A stretch of DNA of 64,000 nucleotides from an uncultured Roseburia sp. (GTDB lineage: Bacteria; Bacillota; Clostridia; Lachnospirales; Lachnospiraceae): the NCBI GenBank assembly GCA_947649645.1, contig CANSSP010000004.1, forward strand, positions 1 through 64,000. The letters are read 5' to 3'. Position 1 is the first letter of the stretch. Every line of letters starts with the position of its first letter. The notes under the pieces were generated by a model. It was not told the origin of the DNA, made no database searches, and saw only the letters and a program-made list of their open reading frames with translations. The position numbers and the translations under genes are program-made. Shown here one piece after another: positions 24,542 to 33,055 of this stretch.

Positions 24542-27070
24542 TCACTCGTCAAGATAAGTGAAAAAAACGTTTCCGGCACTGGTAAACATTTCCTCTGCGT
24601 CCGAAAGTGTTTCTTTCCTGGAAGATCTGCCCACGGGATCAAACAGAAATACATTGCCGGAATCATATCCCACAATGAGCACCGCATCGTTACTGCCCGT
24701 CATCGCAAAAACCGGGTTTCCACAGCTCACATAGTACAGTGTCTCCTCCACGCCGCAGCCGGTCAGGTCAAGTACGCGCATATCCTTCATTGTGTTGTTC
24801 AGAATATTTTTGGGCGTCTCCCCGCCCTCGATCAGCGCGCTCACACTGATATTGATCCCCTCTTTTTCCAGCATCGCATTGATACACTGCGCAACGCTGC
24901 CGGCAGACACGTCCTCCGCACCGACCGTAATATCACGAAACGGGTTCTGCACTGTTTTTCTGGCACGCTTCCAGATATACGAAAGATCATCCCCGATCAC
25001 CACGCCCATCCTCGCGTTTGCCTCCATAACCGCCTCTGTCACCTGGTCTGTCGTAAAAACCACATCCCCCTTTACGTACACGTAATAGCGCGCAGACGTA
25101 CTCTCATCCTTCAGTGTGAGCGTGCGGTCTTCCGTCAGGATCGTCTCCTTCGGAGTCAGAAGCTTCGGCGCTTTTTCGCTGGTCAGCTCGGAGAGCGCAA
25201 TCTGTACCTGTGCCCCCTTCACTCCGTCAGACACAACTTCGATGCCGACAAGCCTCCCCTCTTCCCCCTCACGATTCATAATCATATCGCGGTCTGCATC
25301 CACGTAAGCCGTACCGTTGTACTGCACACGGTTTAAATAAATCGTGTCCTCCTCAATTGAGATGCCGGACACAAAACAGCCGCTTTTCTCATACGTTTTC
25401 AGAACATTCCGTTCTTCCGACGCCGCGTCCATGATTCTGATCCGATACATCGGATAAACCGTATTGCCCGCTGCGTCCAGATACACGTCCGACGCCTTTG
25501 CAACTCCATAGACAAAATCTTCACCCATAAATCCGAGCGGTTTCATATATTCCCCGTCGCCTTCTGTTATTTCCGTCTGTTTTAAATCCGACAGATTCAG
25601 AAGATGAATACTGCCGCTCTCGTTTACTTTCTCCGGGTCGACCCACGCCACGATGCGGTTCGCACCGGACACCGCAAACGTCTCGTCCGTCAGCCCTTTT
25701 ACAATCTCCCGTGTCTTTAACGTATTCAGATTGATTCCATAGATCGTGCCGTTCAGCATCAGAAAGAGTTCGCCGCCTTCATTCACATACATAAGCTGTC
25801 CCAGTTCAGACTTCATCACCTCGTAGCTCTGATCAGAAGGTATAAACGCCAGCTCCTCGTTTGTGTTCGACAGACTGTCGTAATGATAAACCGCGATGCC
25901 GACCTCTCCTTCGTGAATGCCACGGTTCATGTATCCGTAAACAATGTAATCCGCGCTCCCGGCCTCATCTACGCCTACAACCTTAATATCATGCTCTCCA
26001 TAATTTTCACGGCTGTCTATTCCTTCATAACCCCGGAAAGAAAAGACCTTCGCCAGTGTATTCTCCACACGGTTATAACTCCAGAGTTCTCCCTCCTGGA
26101 CAAACGCCACACTGGTCGCAGCCTCGTTTGTCCTGAACTCTACATCTTTTGCGCGGATTCCAAGCATTACAGACTGCTCTCCGACGCTCTCGCTCTCTCC
26201 GCGGAAAATCTGATTCATTCTCCGCTCAAAATTGAGGAGATAGATACGGCTGCTGGTATAACGCACCCGGTAGTACTCTTCTATATTATAGTATTCGCTC
26301 TCTTTGTTTTCTCCCACACCAGAGACGACGTAGGAAAGCACGATGACATTATAGGTGCTCGTAATCTCCTTGACCGAAGCCACAGGGTCTGTCAGACGTT
26401 CCACGTCACAGTTCCCCCAGCCGACCTGCCGGAGGGAAGAATTAAGCGAGACAAAATGGAGCGTGCTGTTATCGCCTGTCGTCCGTTCCATATACGTTGC
26501 CAGTGCAGCCACCGCGTCTTCGTGAAATGTCTTTTCATTGAAATCCAGCACAAACGAAATACATTCCTCCACATAACAGTCCACCGGCTCCACAATCCTG
26601 GTGTAATAATAAATCGTGTCGTCTCCGCTTCCCAGCTTTATAATCAGAAGGTATTCTTTCCCCGCGTCAAGCAGATTCTGTATTGTGAGCTCTGTCTCGA
26701 TCCTCCCCCGTTTTACACGATAAGACTCCACATCTGCATTGGCGATCAGCCGCTTCGCATCGAGGCTGCGGATTTCATAGGAAATCGCATCTATATTGGT
26801 CTGATATGTCTGTATCGTGACCGGAAGCAGCCGGTCTACGGCAATCGGCGTAATCGTATCCCGCATATAAGCGGCATTCATCTCCGACGCATAGCCATAC
26901 AGTTCATTTATCTTCGTATCTCCCGCATGCAATGTAATCACCGGCAGCTTTGCCTCTGCCATCTCCGTTGTCAGATCCTCGTTTGTATGGTTCATCATAC
27001 CGCCAAAAGTCAGTATGGACACTACAAAAACCAGCGCCAGGACTGTCGCCTTTATCCATCCCTTCCGCAC
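24542..27070 (-). CDS. Large exported/membrane-anchored protein with degenerate C39-like C-terminus
   Basis: 842 residues. A single N-terminal hydrophobic segment ('ATVLALVFVVSILTFGG') serves as signal anchor. The middle 600 residues are strand-rich with repeated short blocks ('GELWSYNRVENTLAKV', 'GTIYGINLNTLKTREIV'), suggesting a beta-propeller. The last 140 residues resemble a C39-like cysteine peptidase domain: 'SVAQCINAMLEKEG' keeps Gln and Cys, and 'VFLFDP' keeps the Asp-Pro. At the expected His position the sequence reads 'SNDAVLIVGYD', so the catalytic His appears lost. It lies just downstream of the Pro-rich and C39-like peptidase genes but has its own promoter. Confidence 0.65.
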   Translation of the reverse strand: MRKGWIKATVLALVFVVSILTFGGMMNHTNEDLTTEMAEAKLPVITLHAGDTKINELYGYASEMNAAYMRDTITPIAVDRLLPVTIQTYQTNIDAISYEIRSLDAKRLIANADVESYRVKRGRIETELTIQNLLDAGKEYLLIIKLGSGDDTIYYYTRIVEPVDCYVEECISFVLDFNEKTFHEDAVAALATYMERTTGDNSTLHFVSLNSSLRQVGWGNCDVERLTDPVASVKEITSTYNVIVLSYVVSGVGENKESEYYNIEEYYRVRYTSSRIYLLNFERRMNQIFRGESESVGEQSVMLGIRAKDVEFRTNEAATSVAFVQEGELWSYNRVENTLAKVFSFRGYEGIDSRENYGEHDIKVVGVDEAGSADYIVYGYMNRGIHEGEVGIAVYHYDSLSNTNEELAFIPSDQSYEVMKSELGQLMYVNEGGELFLMLNGTIYGINLNTLKTREIVKGLTDETFAVSGANRIVAWVDPEKVNESGSIHLLNLSDLKQTEITEGDGEYMKPLGFMGEDFVYGVAKASDVYLDAAGNTVYPMYRIRIMDAASEERNVLKTYEKSGCFVSGISIEEDTIYLNRVQYNGTAYVDADRDMIMNREGEEGRLVGIEVVSDGVKGAQVQIALSELTSEKAPKLLTPKETILTEDRTLTLKDESTSARYYVYVKGDVVFTTDQVTEAVMEANARMGVVIGDDLSYIWKRARKTVQNPFRDITVGAEDVSAGSVAQCINAMLEKEGINISVSALIEGGETPKNILNNTMKDMRVLDLTGCGVEETLYYVSCGNPVFAMTGSNDAVLIVGYDSGNVFLFDPVGRSSRKETLSDAEEMFTSAGNVFFTYLDE

Positions 27071-27170
27071 CTTTTATCCTCCCTCATATCTGAAAAACAT
27101 AACCCTTCCGGAATCCCTTTTCCTTTACAAAAACCCAGGGATTCCCGCGCCATACAGGCGCGATAGCTAT

Positions 27171-27199
27171 ATTGTATGCATTTTTTCCAGAATCTGCAA
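27171..27199 (-). promoter_or_regulatory. Promoter of the 842-residue protein gene
   Basis: On the minus strand, TTGCAG (27194-27199) and TACAAT (27171-27176) are 17 bp apart. The 5' leader carries an inverted repeat, GGAATCCC / GGGATTCC (27110-27145). Confidence 0.6.
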
Positions 27200-27229
27200 T
27201 CTTTTCTTGTGAAACTTTCCCTTTTCTTA

Positions 27230-27264
27230 ATAAAAAACAACAGCCCGGCCAAAAGGCCGGACTG
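27230..27264 (-). terminator. Terminator after the Pro-rich protein gene
   Basis: A stem, CAGTCCGGCC / GGCCGGGCTG, with a TTTT loop. On the minus strand it is followed by TTGTTTTTTATT. Confidence 0.88.
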
Positions 27265-27272
27265 CCCTCCTT

Positions 27273-27827
27273 TTACCACCAGCGTCTGCATCTTCTGTGC
27301 CGACAGCGTCTGCGGTACATTTCATTATTTAATATCACGCCGATCAGATCGCGCAGATGATCTCCCGGGCGTGGCGGGGGCGGCGGACGATGTCCCGGCG
27401 GGGGCGGCGGAGGGGGACGATGTCCCGGCGGCGGGGGCGGAGGGGGACGATGTCCCGGCGGGGGCGGGGGCGGCGGACGATGTCCCGGCGGCTGCATGCC
27501 TCCCCAGTATTGTTCCGCCTCTATATCTTTTTCTTCACCGTCATCCGCCACTCTCCGATAAATGCGGTCTGTCACCATTTCAAGCATCAGACGGTCCGGA
27601 TATTCGTCGAACATCAGACTGCCTTCATATTCCATTTTATCGCATTCATCTTCCACATATTCCAGAATCCGTCCCACATCCTTCGGATACAGTTCTTTCA
27701 TGCGTTCCATGTCTTTTTCGTACTCCATCTCCGTCAGATACAGATTCTGCATCGGATAACTCATATAAAAAGGCATTTTCGGCACATCGAACTGTGTACG
27801 GAAAAACTGTTCCTGATTGTAGTCCAC
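27273..27827 (-). CDS. Pro-rich repeat protein with Arg/Cys-rich tail
   Basis: 184 residues from the GTG at 27827, which has GGGAG 6 nt upstream; an ATG at 27776 is the alternative. The N-terminal 110 residues form a compact, acidic, Tyr/Met-rich domain ('MEYEKDMERMKELYPKDVGRILEYVEDECDKMEYEG', 'DEYPDRLMLEMVTDRIYRRV'). A tandem repeat of ten residues (Gly-His-Arg-Pro7, about four copies) follows. The tail ends in 'YRRRCRHRRCRRWW', dense in Arg and Cys. I do not know its function. The composition would suit a spore-coat or envelope-associated protein, but this is a guess. It follows the C39-like peptidase gene. Confidence 0.65.
   Translation of the reverse strand: MDYNQEQFFRTQFDVPKMPFYMSYPMQNLYLTEMEYEKDMERMKELYPKDVGRILEYVEDECDKMEYEGSLMFDEYPDRLMLEMVTDRIYRRVADDGEEKDIEAEQYWGGMQPPGHRPPPPPPPGHRPPPPPPPGHRPPPPPPPGHRPPPPPRPGDHLRDLIGVILNNEMYRRRCRHRRCRRWW
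27366..27489. repeat. 30-bp tandem repeat encoding Gly-His-Arg-Pro(7)
   Basis: About four imperfect 30-bp units, each with GACGATGTCCCGG plus a G/C-only tract on the plus strand, lie inside the Pro-rich gene. Unit number may vary between strains by slippage. Confidence 0.85.
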
Positions 27828-27975
27828 TCTGTACTCCCTATCGATAACTTCACTGCTATCATATGCAGACCGGCGCAGACCGGTGCTCTTCCTTACCGTA
27901 AATGTTCCACAACTTACGATCAGGCTCCGCACATTGCCTCGGCCTGCGGGCTTTTGCTTTTGCCGACGGCTCAGA

Positions 27976-29109
27976 TCAGGCAGCTGCAATTGACCAGAGT
28001 TGTTTGATCTGGCTCTTAAGCGTCCCAAACGTCCAGCTCTTTCTGCTCCGCGCCACGCAGTTGGGATCGTTGACGAGAAAGCCCTCTTCATCATAGCCGT
28101 AAATCACGATAAAATGGCCCGACGCCGTAAAATCACCCTGGCGCATGGCGCAGATAATGATGTTTCCCGCATCAAGCTCTCTTTTCATAATCGATTCACT
28201 GATCCCGGGCTTTCTCACCGCCAGTCCACATTTTTTCGGAACATCGTCGATCAAGGCCCACTGTGTTCCGGTTCCCGGCACATAATAGCCGTTATCCATG
28301 CTGTATTCCGCAATCTGTGCGGGCAGATACGCCTCGTCTCCTGTCAGGTAAAACAGCGCCATGGACAGACAGGTCGGCCCGCAGCCTGCAAGTCCGATAT
28401 TGCTGTCGTCTCCATAAGACACATATCCCCACCTCGGATCCCACTGCAGAAATAAAGGATACGCCTGCTCTCTCTCAGACTGCGTAATTCCGCCGTCCGC
28501 AAACGGGGATGCATCCAGACTTTTTGCCACAAAATCCGCCATCTCCGGATTATTTGCCAGCGCCTCCAGCATCTTATCGGGGTAGCTGTTCCTGTTCTCA
28601 AAAATCTCTGCGATCCGTTCATCCTCTTCTGCCAGCATTTCAAGCCGTTCCATGACCTCCCACATTTCCCTCTTTACCGGACGTTCCACCTCTGCCAGCT
28701 CACAGAATGCAGGATAATCCTGTATCGCATCCTCATTCCCGCTTTTGACCATCTCATGACCGGCCTGCCATACGCCGGCAGCCTCCGGAGGCTGCTGTAT
28801 TTCACGTTCCGCCTGCACGGTATCCGCCTTCTGAAAAAATGGGCTTCTTCCGATCAGATATTTACCTGCCCCCGCCAGTATGATAAGCGCTGAAAAAAAG
28901 ACGGCTCCATAAGCAATCATCTGCATGCGCTGCCGGCGTTTCCTCCGTTTTAAACGCTCCATCTTCCTCCGGTGCTGTTCCCGCTTAGCCGCAAGGCGCA
29001 TCCTCTCCTGCCGCCTCTGTCTCCTCTCCTGCTGAGTGCGTATTTCCCACTCCCGCTCCCATTCCTCCTTTTCCCGATCCCACAATATTTCCGCCGTATT
29101 CCTGTCCAT
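27976..29109 (-). CDS. C39-like cysteine peptidase, membrane-anchored
   Basis: 377 residues. A very basic, Arg/Glu-rich N-terminal cytoplasmic helix (residues 1-60, likely coiled coil) precedes one membrane helix ('MIAYGAVFFSALIILAGAG'). An extracytoplasmic linker then leads to a C39-like peptidase domain at about residues 215-377. Cys is in 'LAGCGPTCLSMALFYL', His in 'SGHFIVIYGYD' and Asp in 'LVNDPN', so the papain-like triad appears complete. Such domains occur outside bacteriocin systems in clostridial envelope proteins. The start at 29109 has AGGAGG upstream. The Pro-rich protein and a degenerate C39-like protein follow on the same strand. Confidence 0.8.
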   Translation of the reverse strand: MDRNTAEILWDREKEEWEREWEIRTQQERRQRRQERMRLAAKREQHRRKMERLKRRKRRQRMQMIAYGAVFFSALIILAGAGKYLIGRSPFFQKADTVQAEREIQQPPEAAGVWQAGHEMVKSGNEDAIQDYPAFCELAEVERPVKREMWEVMERLEMLAEEDERIAEIFENRNSYPDKMLEALANNPEMADFVAKSLDASPFADGGITQSEREQAYPLFLQWDPRWGYVSYGDDSNIGLAGCGPTCLSMALFYLTGDEAYLPAQIAEYSMDNGYYVPGTGTQWALIDDVPKKCGLAVRKPGISESIMKRELDAGNIIICAMRQGDFTASGHFIVIYGYDEEGFLVNDPNCVARSRKSWTFGTLKSQIKQLWSIAAA

Positions 29110-29363
29110 GCAGTCCTCCTTTCTCTTTCGTCCCTGTTTCAAATAGCCGCCTCTCAACCTCACTCTTTTTTTCCGTTGTCGTCAGTCGGACTGCTGTTAT
29201 TTTATATCCGGATATCTTTAATTTCCCTTGAAGCCTTCTTAAAAACTGATATTTATTATAATCGATTTCCATTTCCCGGGTTTAAACAAACTATGAAAAA
29301 AAGCAATGTATTTTCTTAATTTTCTTATAAGAAAATAACCTCCCGTCGCTTTTTTCTGCTCAG
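29110..29363. other. Gap upstream of the C39-like peptidase gene
   Basis: No convincing gene. On the minus strand a TATAAT (29257-29262) suggests the peptidase promoter, but no good -35 is seen. A and T runs are common. A 15-bp direct repeat, TCTGCTCAGAAAAAA, occurs at about 29354 and 29404 around the next terminator. Confidence 0.4.
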
Positions 29364-29396
29364 AAAAAACCGCTTCGGCAAAAAACCGAAGCGGTA
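29364..29396 (-). terminator. Terminator of the PEP carboxykinase gene
   Basis: A stem, ACCGCTTCGG / CCGAAGCGGT, followed on the minus strand by TTTTTT, 60 bp after the stop codon. Confidence 0.88.
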
Positions 29397-29456
29397 ATTG
29401 TGTATCTGCTCAGAAAAAAGCGGCAACCGACAGAAATACATTCTGAAGGAAAATCG

Positions 29457-31166
29457 TTATGCCAGTTCTTCAACCAGTTTCTTTAACGATGCCAGCGCCT
29501 CATCCGGAAGCTTGTCATAACCATCCTTCTTGACAGCAAAATCCTCTACTGCCTTCACACGGTTTTCCATCGCACCCTTTAACGCCGCCACATAATCTTT
29601 ATTGTTCAGATCCGGCGTGAAATCGGCTGTTTTTCCGTTCCAGTCATTCATAATCTCGATATCCTCGAACGGCCCCCATTTCTCAAATTCTGCCTTACCT
29701 TCCACGATGGATTCAATAATTCCCAGCGTATCGGCAGGTTTTACCTTTGTGCCCATGAAGTCGCCTGTGTTGACGATATAGCAGTCTACATTTTTCTCCT
29801 CGACCAGCTTTTTAAACTTCTCGTAATCATGTACCAGCGGATACGTTCTGAACGGATTCGCATAGGGAACGATGCGCAGTGCATTCAGATCTGTGCCTGC
29901 TGCCACACGCTCTGCGGTAGACGTCTTCGTCGCAAGCGTCGCGCCCATGACGGAAGCCAGCGCGGAACCTTTTAATTTTACTACCGGAGGAATGCTCGGA
30001 TCTTTCATAATCCAGAAGATCGCATTTACGGGAGCGTCGATCTTGTCCACACGGTTCGGAGACCACAGCTTGGACTTGATCGCACGGCCGTTGCCGTTTC
30101 GGATATCCTCAGTGACAAGCTGGATCTTTCCGTTTTCGTCCAGCGTCGCAGAACAGTTCTGCGCGGAAAGCAGATACTCATTGTCCGGGCATCCGGTCGG
30201 GTAGTCTGCTGTCTTGTCAAAATACGTCGGCTCTAAAGCGATGGACGCGCATGTATCGGTATTAATGATAAACGCATCGTCATGAAGCACCTTGATCGCC
30301 GGATATTTTCCGCCGTGCTTTGCATGTGTCAGCGTCGATTTTCCGGAACCGGACAGACCGTAAACGGAAGCGACAAACTTGGAACCGTCTTCAAGTGTGT
30401 ATTCTTTCTGTCCGCCGTGGCAGGAAGCATAGCCGTTTCTGTTTGCAAGCGCCCACGCCATCGTAAGCGTGCCCTTCTTGTGCTCACCGAAATATCTCAT
30501 GCCAAGAATCGCGGCGCAGTTCTGGTTGGTATCAAAATAGCACAGTGTCAGCGGATCGCTTAAGCAGCTGTAATCCACATCCGGCGCGTCGTGCGGAGCC
30601 CACTGCGGATCCGAGAAAATATAGATATCCGGCTCGTTTCCATCACCGATCGCCTTGGAGTTCCTGTACATCTTAACATATTCGTCAGACATATACTGAA
30701 AATTGAGCATCCAGTTGTAGAGGATATTTTCCTCTCCTTCGGGAATCAGAAGGTGTGCCTTTGCCATAAACTCCGGATCAAGACCGATGAAGCACTCTGC
30801 GTGATACAGCGTCTTCCATCTCGTCTCATACACGGCGTCCATCACGACCTTGTCCAGTTTTGTATCGTCAACGCCCGGCTCTCCCTTAATCCGGCGGGCT
30901 GCCGCATAACGCCCGGTCACGGCTCCGTCGTTGAACAACAGCACTTTCGCATCTTTCTCAAGACCAAATGTCTCACCGTCCTTGACCGGCATATCGGTCA
31001 CGATCGTTCCCGGTGAATTTTTGGCAAGCTCATACGCCTGCTTTAACGTGTTGACTTTTACCACGTTATTTCCATAAAAGGCAGCTTCGATAATGGAACG
31101 CGTCTTTGAAAAACCAACTTTTCCGGCTCCGATCTCGCCTATCGGATAAAACGCTTTTGTAGACAT
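29457..31166 (-). CDS. pckA: Phosphoenolpyruvate carboxykinase (ATP)
   Basis: 569 residues. The P-loop is 'VYGLSGSGKSTLTHAKHGG'. The kinase-2-like metal site 'VLHDDAFIINTD' and the adenine-side 'RIVPYANPFRTYPLVHDYEKF' are present. The protein is somewhat longer than the typical 530-540 residues, with changes mainly at the N-terminus and C-terminus ('AALKGAMENRVKAVEDF'). It interconverts oxaloacetate and PEP; in anaerobic gut Firmicutes it may run toward oxaloacetate. The start at 31166 has GGAGG 8 nt upstream. It is divergent from citrate synthase, so oxaloacetate production and use share one regulatory region. Confidence 0.93.
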   Translation of the reverse strand: MSTKAFYPIGEIGAGKVGFSKTRSIIEAAFYGNNVVKVNTLKQAYELAKNSPGTIVTDMPVKDGETFGLEKDAKVLLFNDGAVTGRYAAARRIKGEPGVDDTKLDKVVMDAVYETRWKTLYHAECFIGLDPEFMAKAHLLIPEGEENILYNWMLNFQYMSDEYVKMYRNSKAIGDGNEPDIYIFSDPQWAPHDAPDVDYSCLSDPLTLCYFDTNQNCAAILGMRYFGEHKKGTLTMAWALANRNGYASCHGGQKEYTLEDGSKFVASVYGLSGSGKSTLTHAKHGGKYPAIKVLHDDAFIINTDTCASIALEPTYFDKTADYPTGCPDNEYLLSAQNCSATLDENGKIQLVTEDIRNGNGRAIKSKLWSPNRVDKIDAPVNAIFWIMKDPSIPPVVKLKGSALASVMGATLATKTSTAERVAAGTDLNALRIVPYANPFRTYPLVHDYEKFKKLVEEKNVDCYIVNTGDFMGTKVKPADTLGIIESIVEGKAEFEKWGPFEDIEIMNDWNGKTADFTPDLNNKDYVAALKGAMENRVKAVEDFAVKKDGYDKLPDEALASLKKLVEELA

Positions 31167-31224
31167 AAGTGATATCCTCCTTAACAAAATTTTAATTCCA
31201 TATTGCGAAAAATCCGCTACTTTA

Positions 31225-31252
31225 ACTATACACCAAGTTGCTTTTTTGTCAA
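31225..31252 (-). promoter_or_regulatory. Promoter of the PEP carboxykinase gene
   Basis: On the minus strand, TTGACA (31247-31252) and TATAGT (31225-31230) are 16 bp apart. Confidence 0.7.
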
Positions 31253-31333
31253 TGTATTTTCGGGAAAAAGAGAAAAGAACGAATGTTTTTTCCTTTATTT
31301 TTTAAACTTTTTATTAAATCTGCACAATTTTTC

Positions 31334-31416
31334 TTGTGCAAAAACACAAACATATGCTATGATAGCAGATATTCTGTAACGGCCCTGCTGACACGGCTTT
31401 CAACCGGTTACAGAAT
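31334..31416 (+). promoter_or_regulatory. Citrate synthase promoter with 5'-UTR stem-loop
   Basis: TTGTGC (31334-31339), an 18-bp spacer, and TATGAT (31358-31363) with an extended TG. Beginning at the expected transcript start, ATTCTGTAAC (31371-31380) pairs perfectly with GTTACAGAAT (31407-31416). Together they make a stem-loop at the very 5' end of the mRNA. Confidence 0.6.
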
Positions 31417-31456
31417 ACATGTAATAAATAAAAATTTCATAAAAAGGAGGGTTACT

Positions 31457-32821
31457 ATGACTACAAACCGCTATTGCGAAATCACCCCCGGACTGCAGCA
31501 GCTCTCGGCCCTTAGCGAACAATGCGCAAGGATAGATCCCGGGTTATATACAAAGTACGATGTAAAACGTGGTCTTCGTGATTTAAACGGAAAAGGTGTC
31601 CTGGTCGGCCTGACCGAGATCTCCGATGTCTGCGCCACCAGAGAAGTAGACGGCCGGTCTGTCCCGGCGGACGGCGAATTGTTTTACAGGGGATACAACG
31701 TCAGAGATATTATCGCCGGCATTCCGGAAGAAAGTCATTTTGGATTTGAAGAATGCACATTTCTTCTCTTGTTTGGTAAGCTTCCGAACCGGGTGCAGCT
31801 GGAAAAGTTTACCAGCATGCTCAGCGAATACCGTACGCTTCCCACCAGTTTTGTCAGAGATATCATTATGAAAGCACCGAGCAGGGATATGATGAACACC
31901 CTCGCGCGAAGTGTCCTGACTCTTTACTCTTACGATGAACTTGCCGATGATATTTCACTTCCAAATGTCTTAAGACAATGTCTGCAGTTAATTAGTTTAT
32001 TCCCGCTTTTATCCGTCTATGGTTACCAGGCATACAAACATTACCACGACGGCGCCAGCCTCTATATTCATTCTCCAAAAGCAGAATATTCCACTGCAGA
32101 AAATATTTTACATATTCTGCGGCCAGACAGTCATTTTACGCCGCTGGAGGCAAAGCTTTTAGATATTGCGCTGATTCTCCACATGGAACACGGCGGCGGA
32201 AACAATTCCACGTTTACGACACACCTGGTCTCCTCGTCGGGAACCGATACCTATTCCGCCATCGCCGCATCTTTAGGTTCCTTAAAAGGTCCGAAACATG
32301 GCGGAGCAAATATTAAAGTCGTCCGGATGTTCGAAGATATGAAAGAGCATCTCACCGACTGGGAAGACGAAGAGGCGATCAGCCGTTATCTGGCAGCGCT
32401 TCTCCACAAAGAAGCTTTCGACCGCGCCGGACTGATCTACGGCATGGGGCATGCTGTCTACTCATTGTCCGACCCGCGTGCACAGATTTTCCGTTCCTTT
32501 GTCGAAAAGCTCTCCGCGGAAAAAGGATACGAAAAAGAATTTGCCCTCTACGCTTCCGTAGAACGTCTTGCACCGCAGATTATCGCAAAAGAACGCAAGA
32601 TCTATAAAGGCGTCAGCCCCAACGTCGATTTCTACAGCGGGTTTGCCTACAGCATGCTGGGCCTTCCGGTGGAACTGTACACACCGATCTTTGCCATCGC
32701 GCGTATCGCCGGCTGGAGCGCACACCGCCTGGAAGAACTGGCCATCAACGGCAAGATTATGCGTCCTGCCTATAAAAACGTAGGCGAACACAAAGCATTT
32801 ATTCCGATGGACAGGCGCTGA
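31457..32821 (+). CDS. gltA: Citrate/2-methylcitrate synthase
   Basis: 454 residues. Citrate synthase landmarks are 'LFYRGYNVRDII', 'LHMEHGGGNNSTFTTHLVSSSGTDTYSAIAASLGSLKGPKHGGAN' (substrate His and CoA-site region) and 'GMGHAVYSLSDPRA' (catalytic His of the GxGHxVY motif). A later 'NVDFYSGFAYSMLGLP' carries the catalytic Asp. An N-terminal extension of about 60 residues is typical of clostridial type enzymes. It condenses acetyl-CoA with oxaloacetate. No aconitase or isocitrate dehydrogenase gene lies in the window. The start at 31457 has AAAGGAGG upstream. Confidence 0.94.
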   Translation: MTTNRYCEITPGLQQLSALSEQCARIDPGLYTKYDVKRGLRDLNGKGVLVGLTEISDVCATREVDGRSVPADGELFYRGYNVRDIIAGIPEESHFGFEECTFLLLFGKLPNRVQLEKFTSMLSEYRTLPTSFVRDIIMKAPSRDMMNTLARSVLTLYSYDELADDISLPNVLRQCLQLISLFPLLSVYGYQAYKHYHDGASLYIHSPKAEYSTAENILHILRPDSHFTPLEAKLLDIALILHMEHGGGNNSTFTTHLVSSSGTDTYSAIAASLGSLKGPKHGGANIKVVRMFEDMKEHLTDWEDEEAISRYLAALLHKEAFDRAGLIYGMGHAVYSLSDPRAQIFRSFVEKLSAEKGYEKEFALYASVERLAPQIIAKERKIYKGVSPNVDFYSGFAYSMLGLPVELYTPIFAIARIAGWSAHRLEELAINGKIMRPAYKNVGEHKAFIPMDRR

Positions 32822-33025
32822 AAGCCGCCATTGTAAGACGTACCCTCTGGTGAGAGCAGAGCGTTCAGGCCCACATCCGCTTCTTCACAATACGTAAAGC
32901 GCCCGAACACTCTGCCGTGCCGGATATGGTCACGCAATGGCATTTTCCACGCACACGCATTCCTCCGGAGGCTTTTATGAACGCCCCTCATCCATGGACG
33001 CCTGAAGCAGCGGCACGGGAGTTCA

Positions 33026-33052
33026 CGCAAAAGACAGATCCCCGCACTGTCT
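33026..33052 (-). terminator. Probable terminator of the histidine kinase gene
   Basis: On the minus strand, AGACAG-N9-CTGTCT is followed by TTTTG. The gap 32822-33055 otherwise shows only a CCTCCGGAGG palindrome (32967-32976) and no clear terminator for citrate synthase. Confidence 0.5.
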
Positions 33053-33055
33053 GCT

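Noticed and set aside
27366..27489. G/C repeat considered as a CRISPR-like array
   Set aside because: Units abut each other without spacers, have a 30-bp period in frame, and encode Gly-His-Arg-Pro7.
27357..28007. Long plus-strand frame across the Pro-rich gene
   Set aside because: The Arg/Gly-rich translation is only the reverse of the GC-rich repeat; the minus-strand gene has a ribosome site, a conserved-looking domain and a terminator.
28985..29272. 95-residue minus-strand frame overlapping the C39-like peptidase start
   Set aside because: There is no ribosome site and it runs out of frame into a gene with clear motifs.
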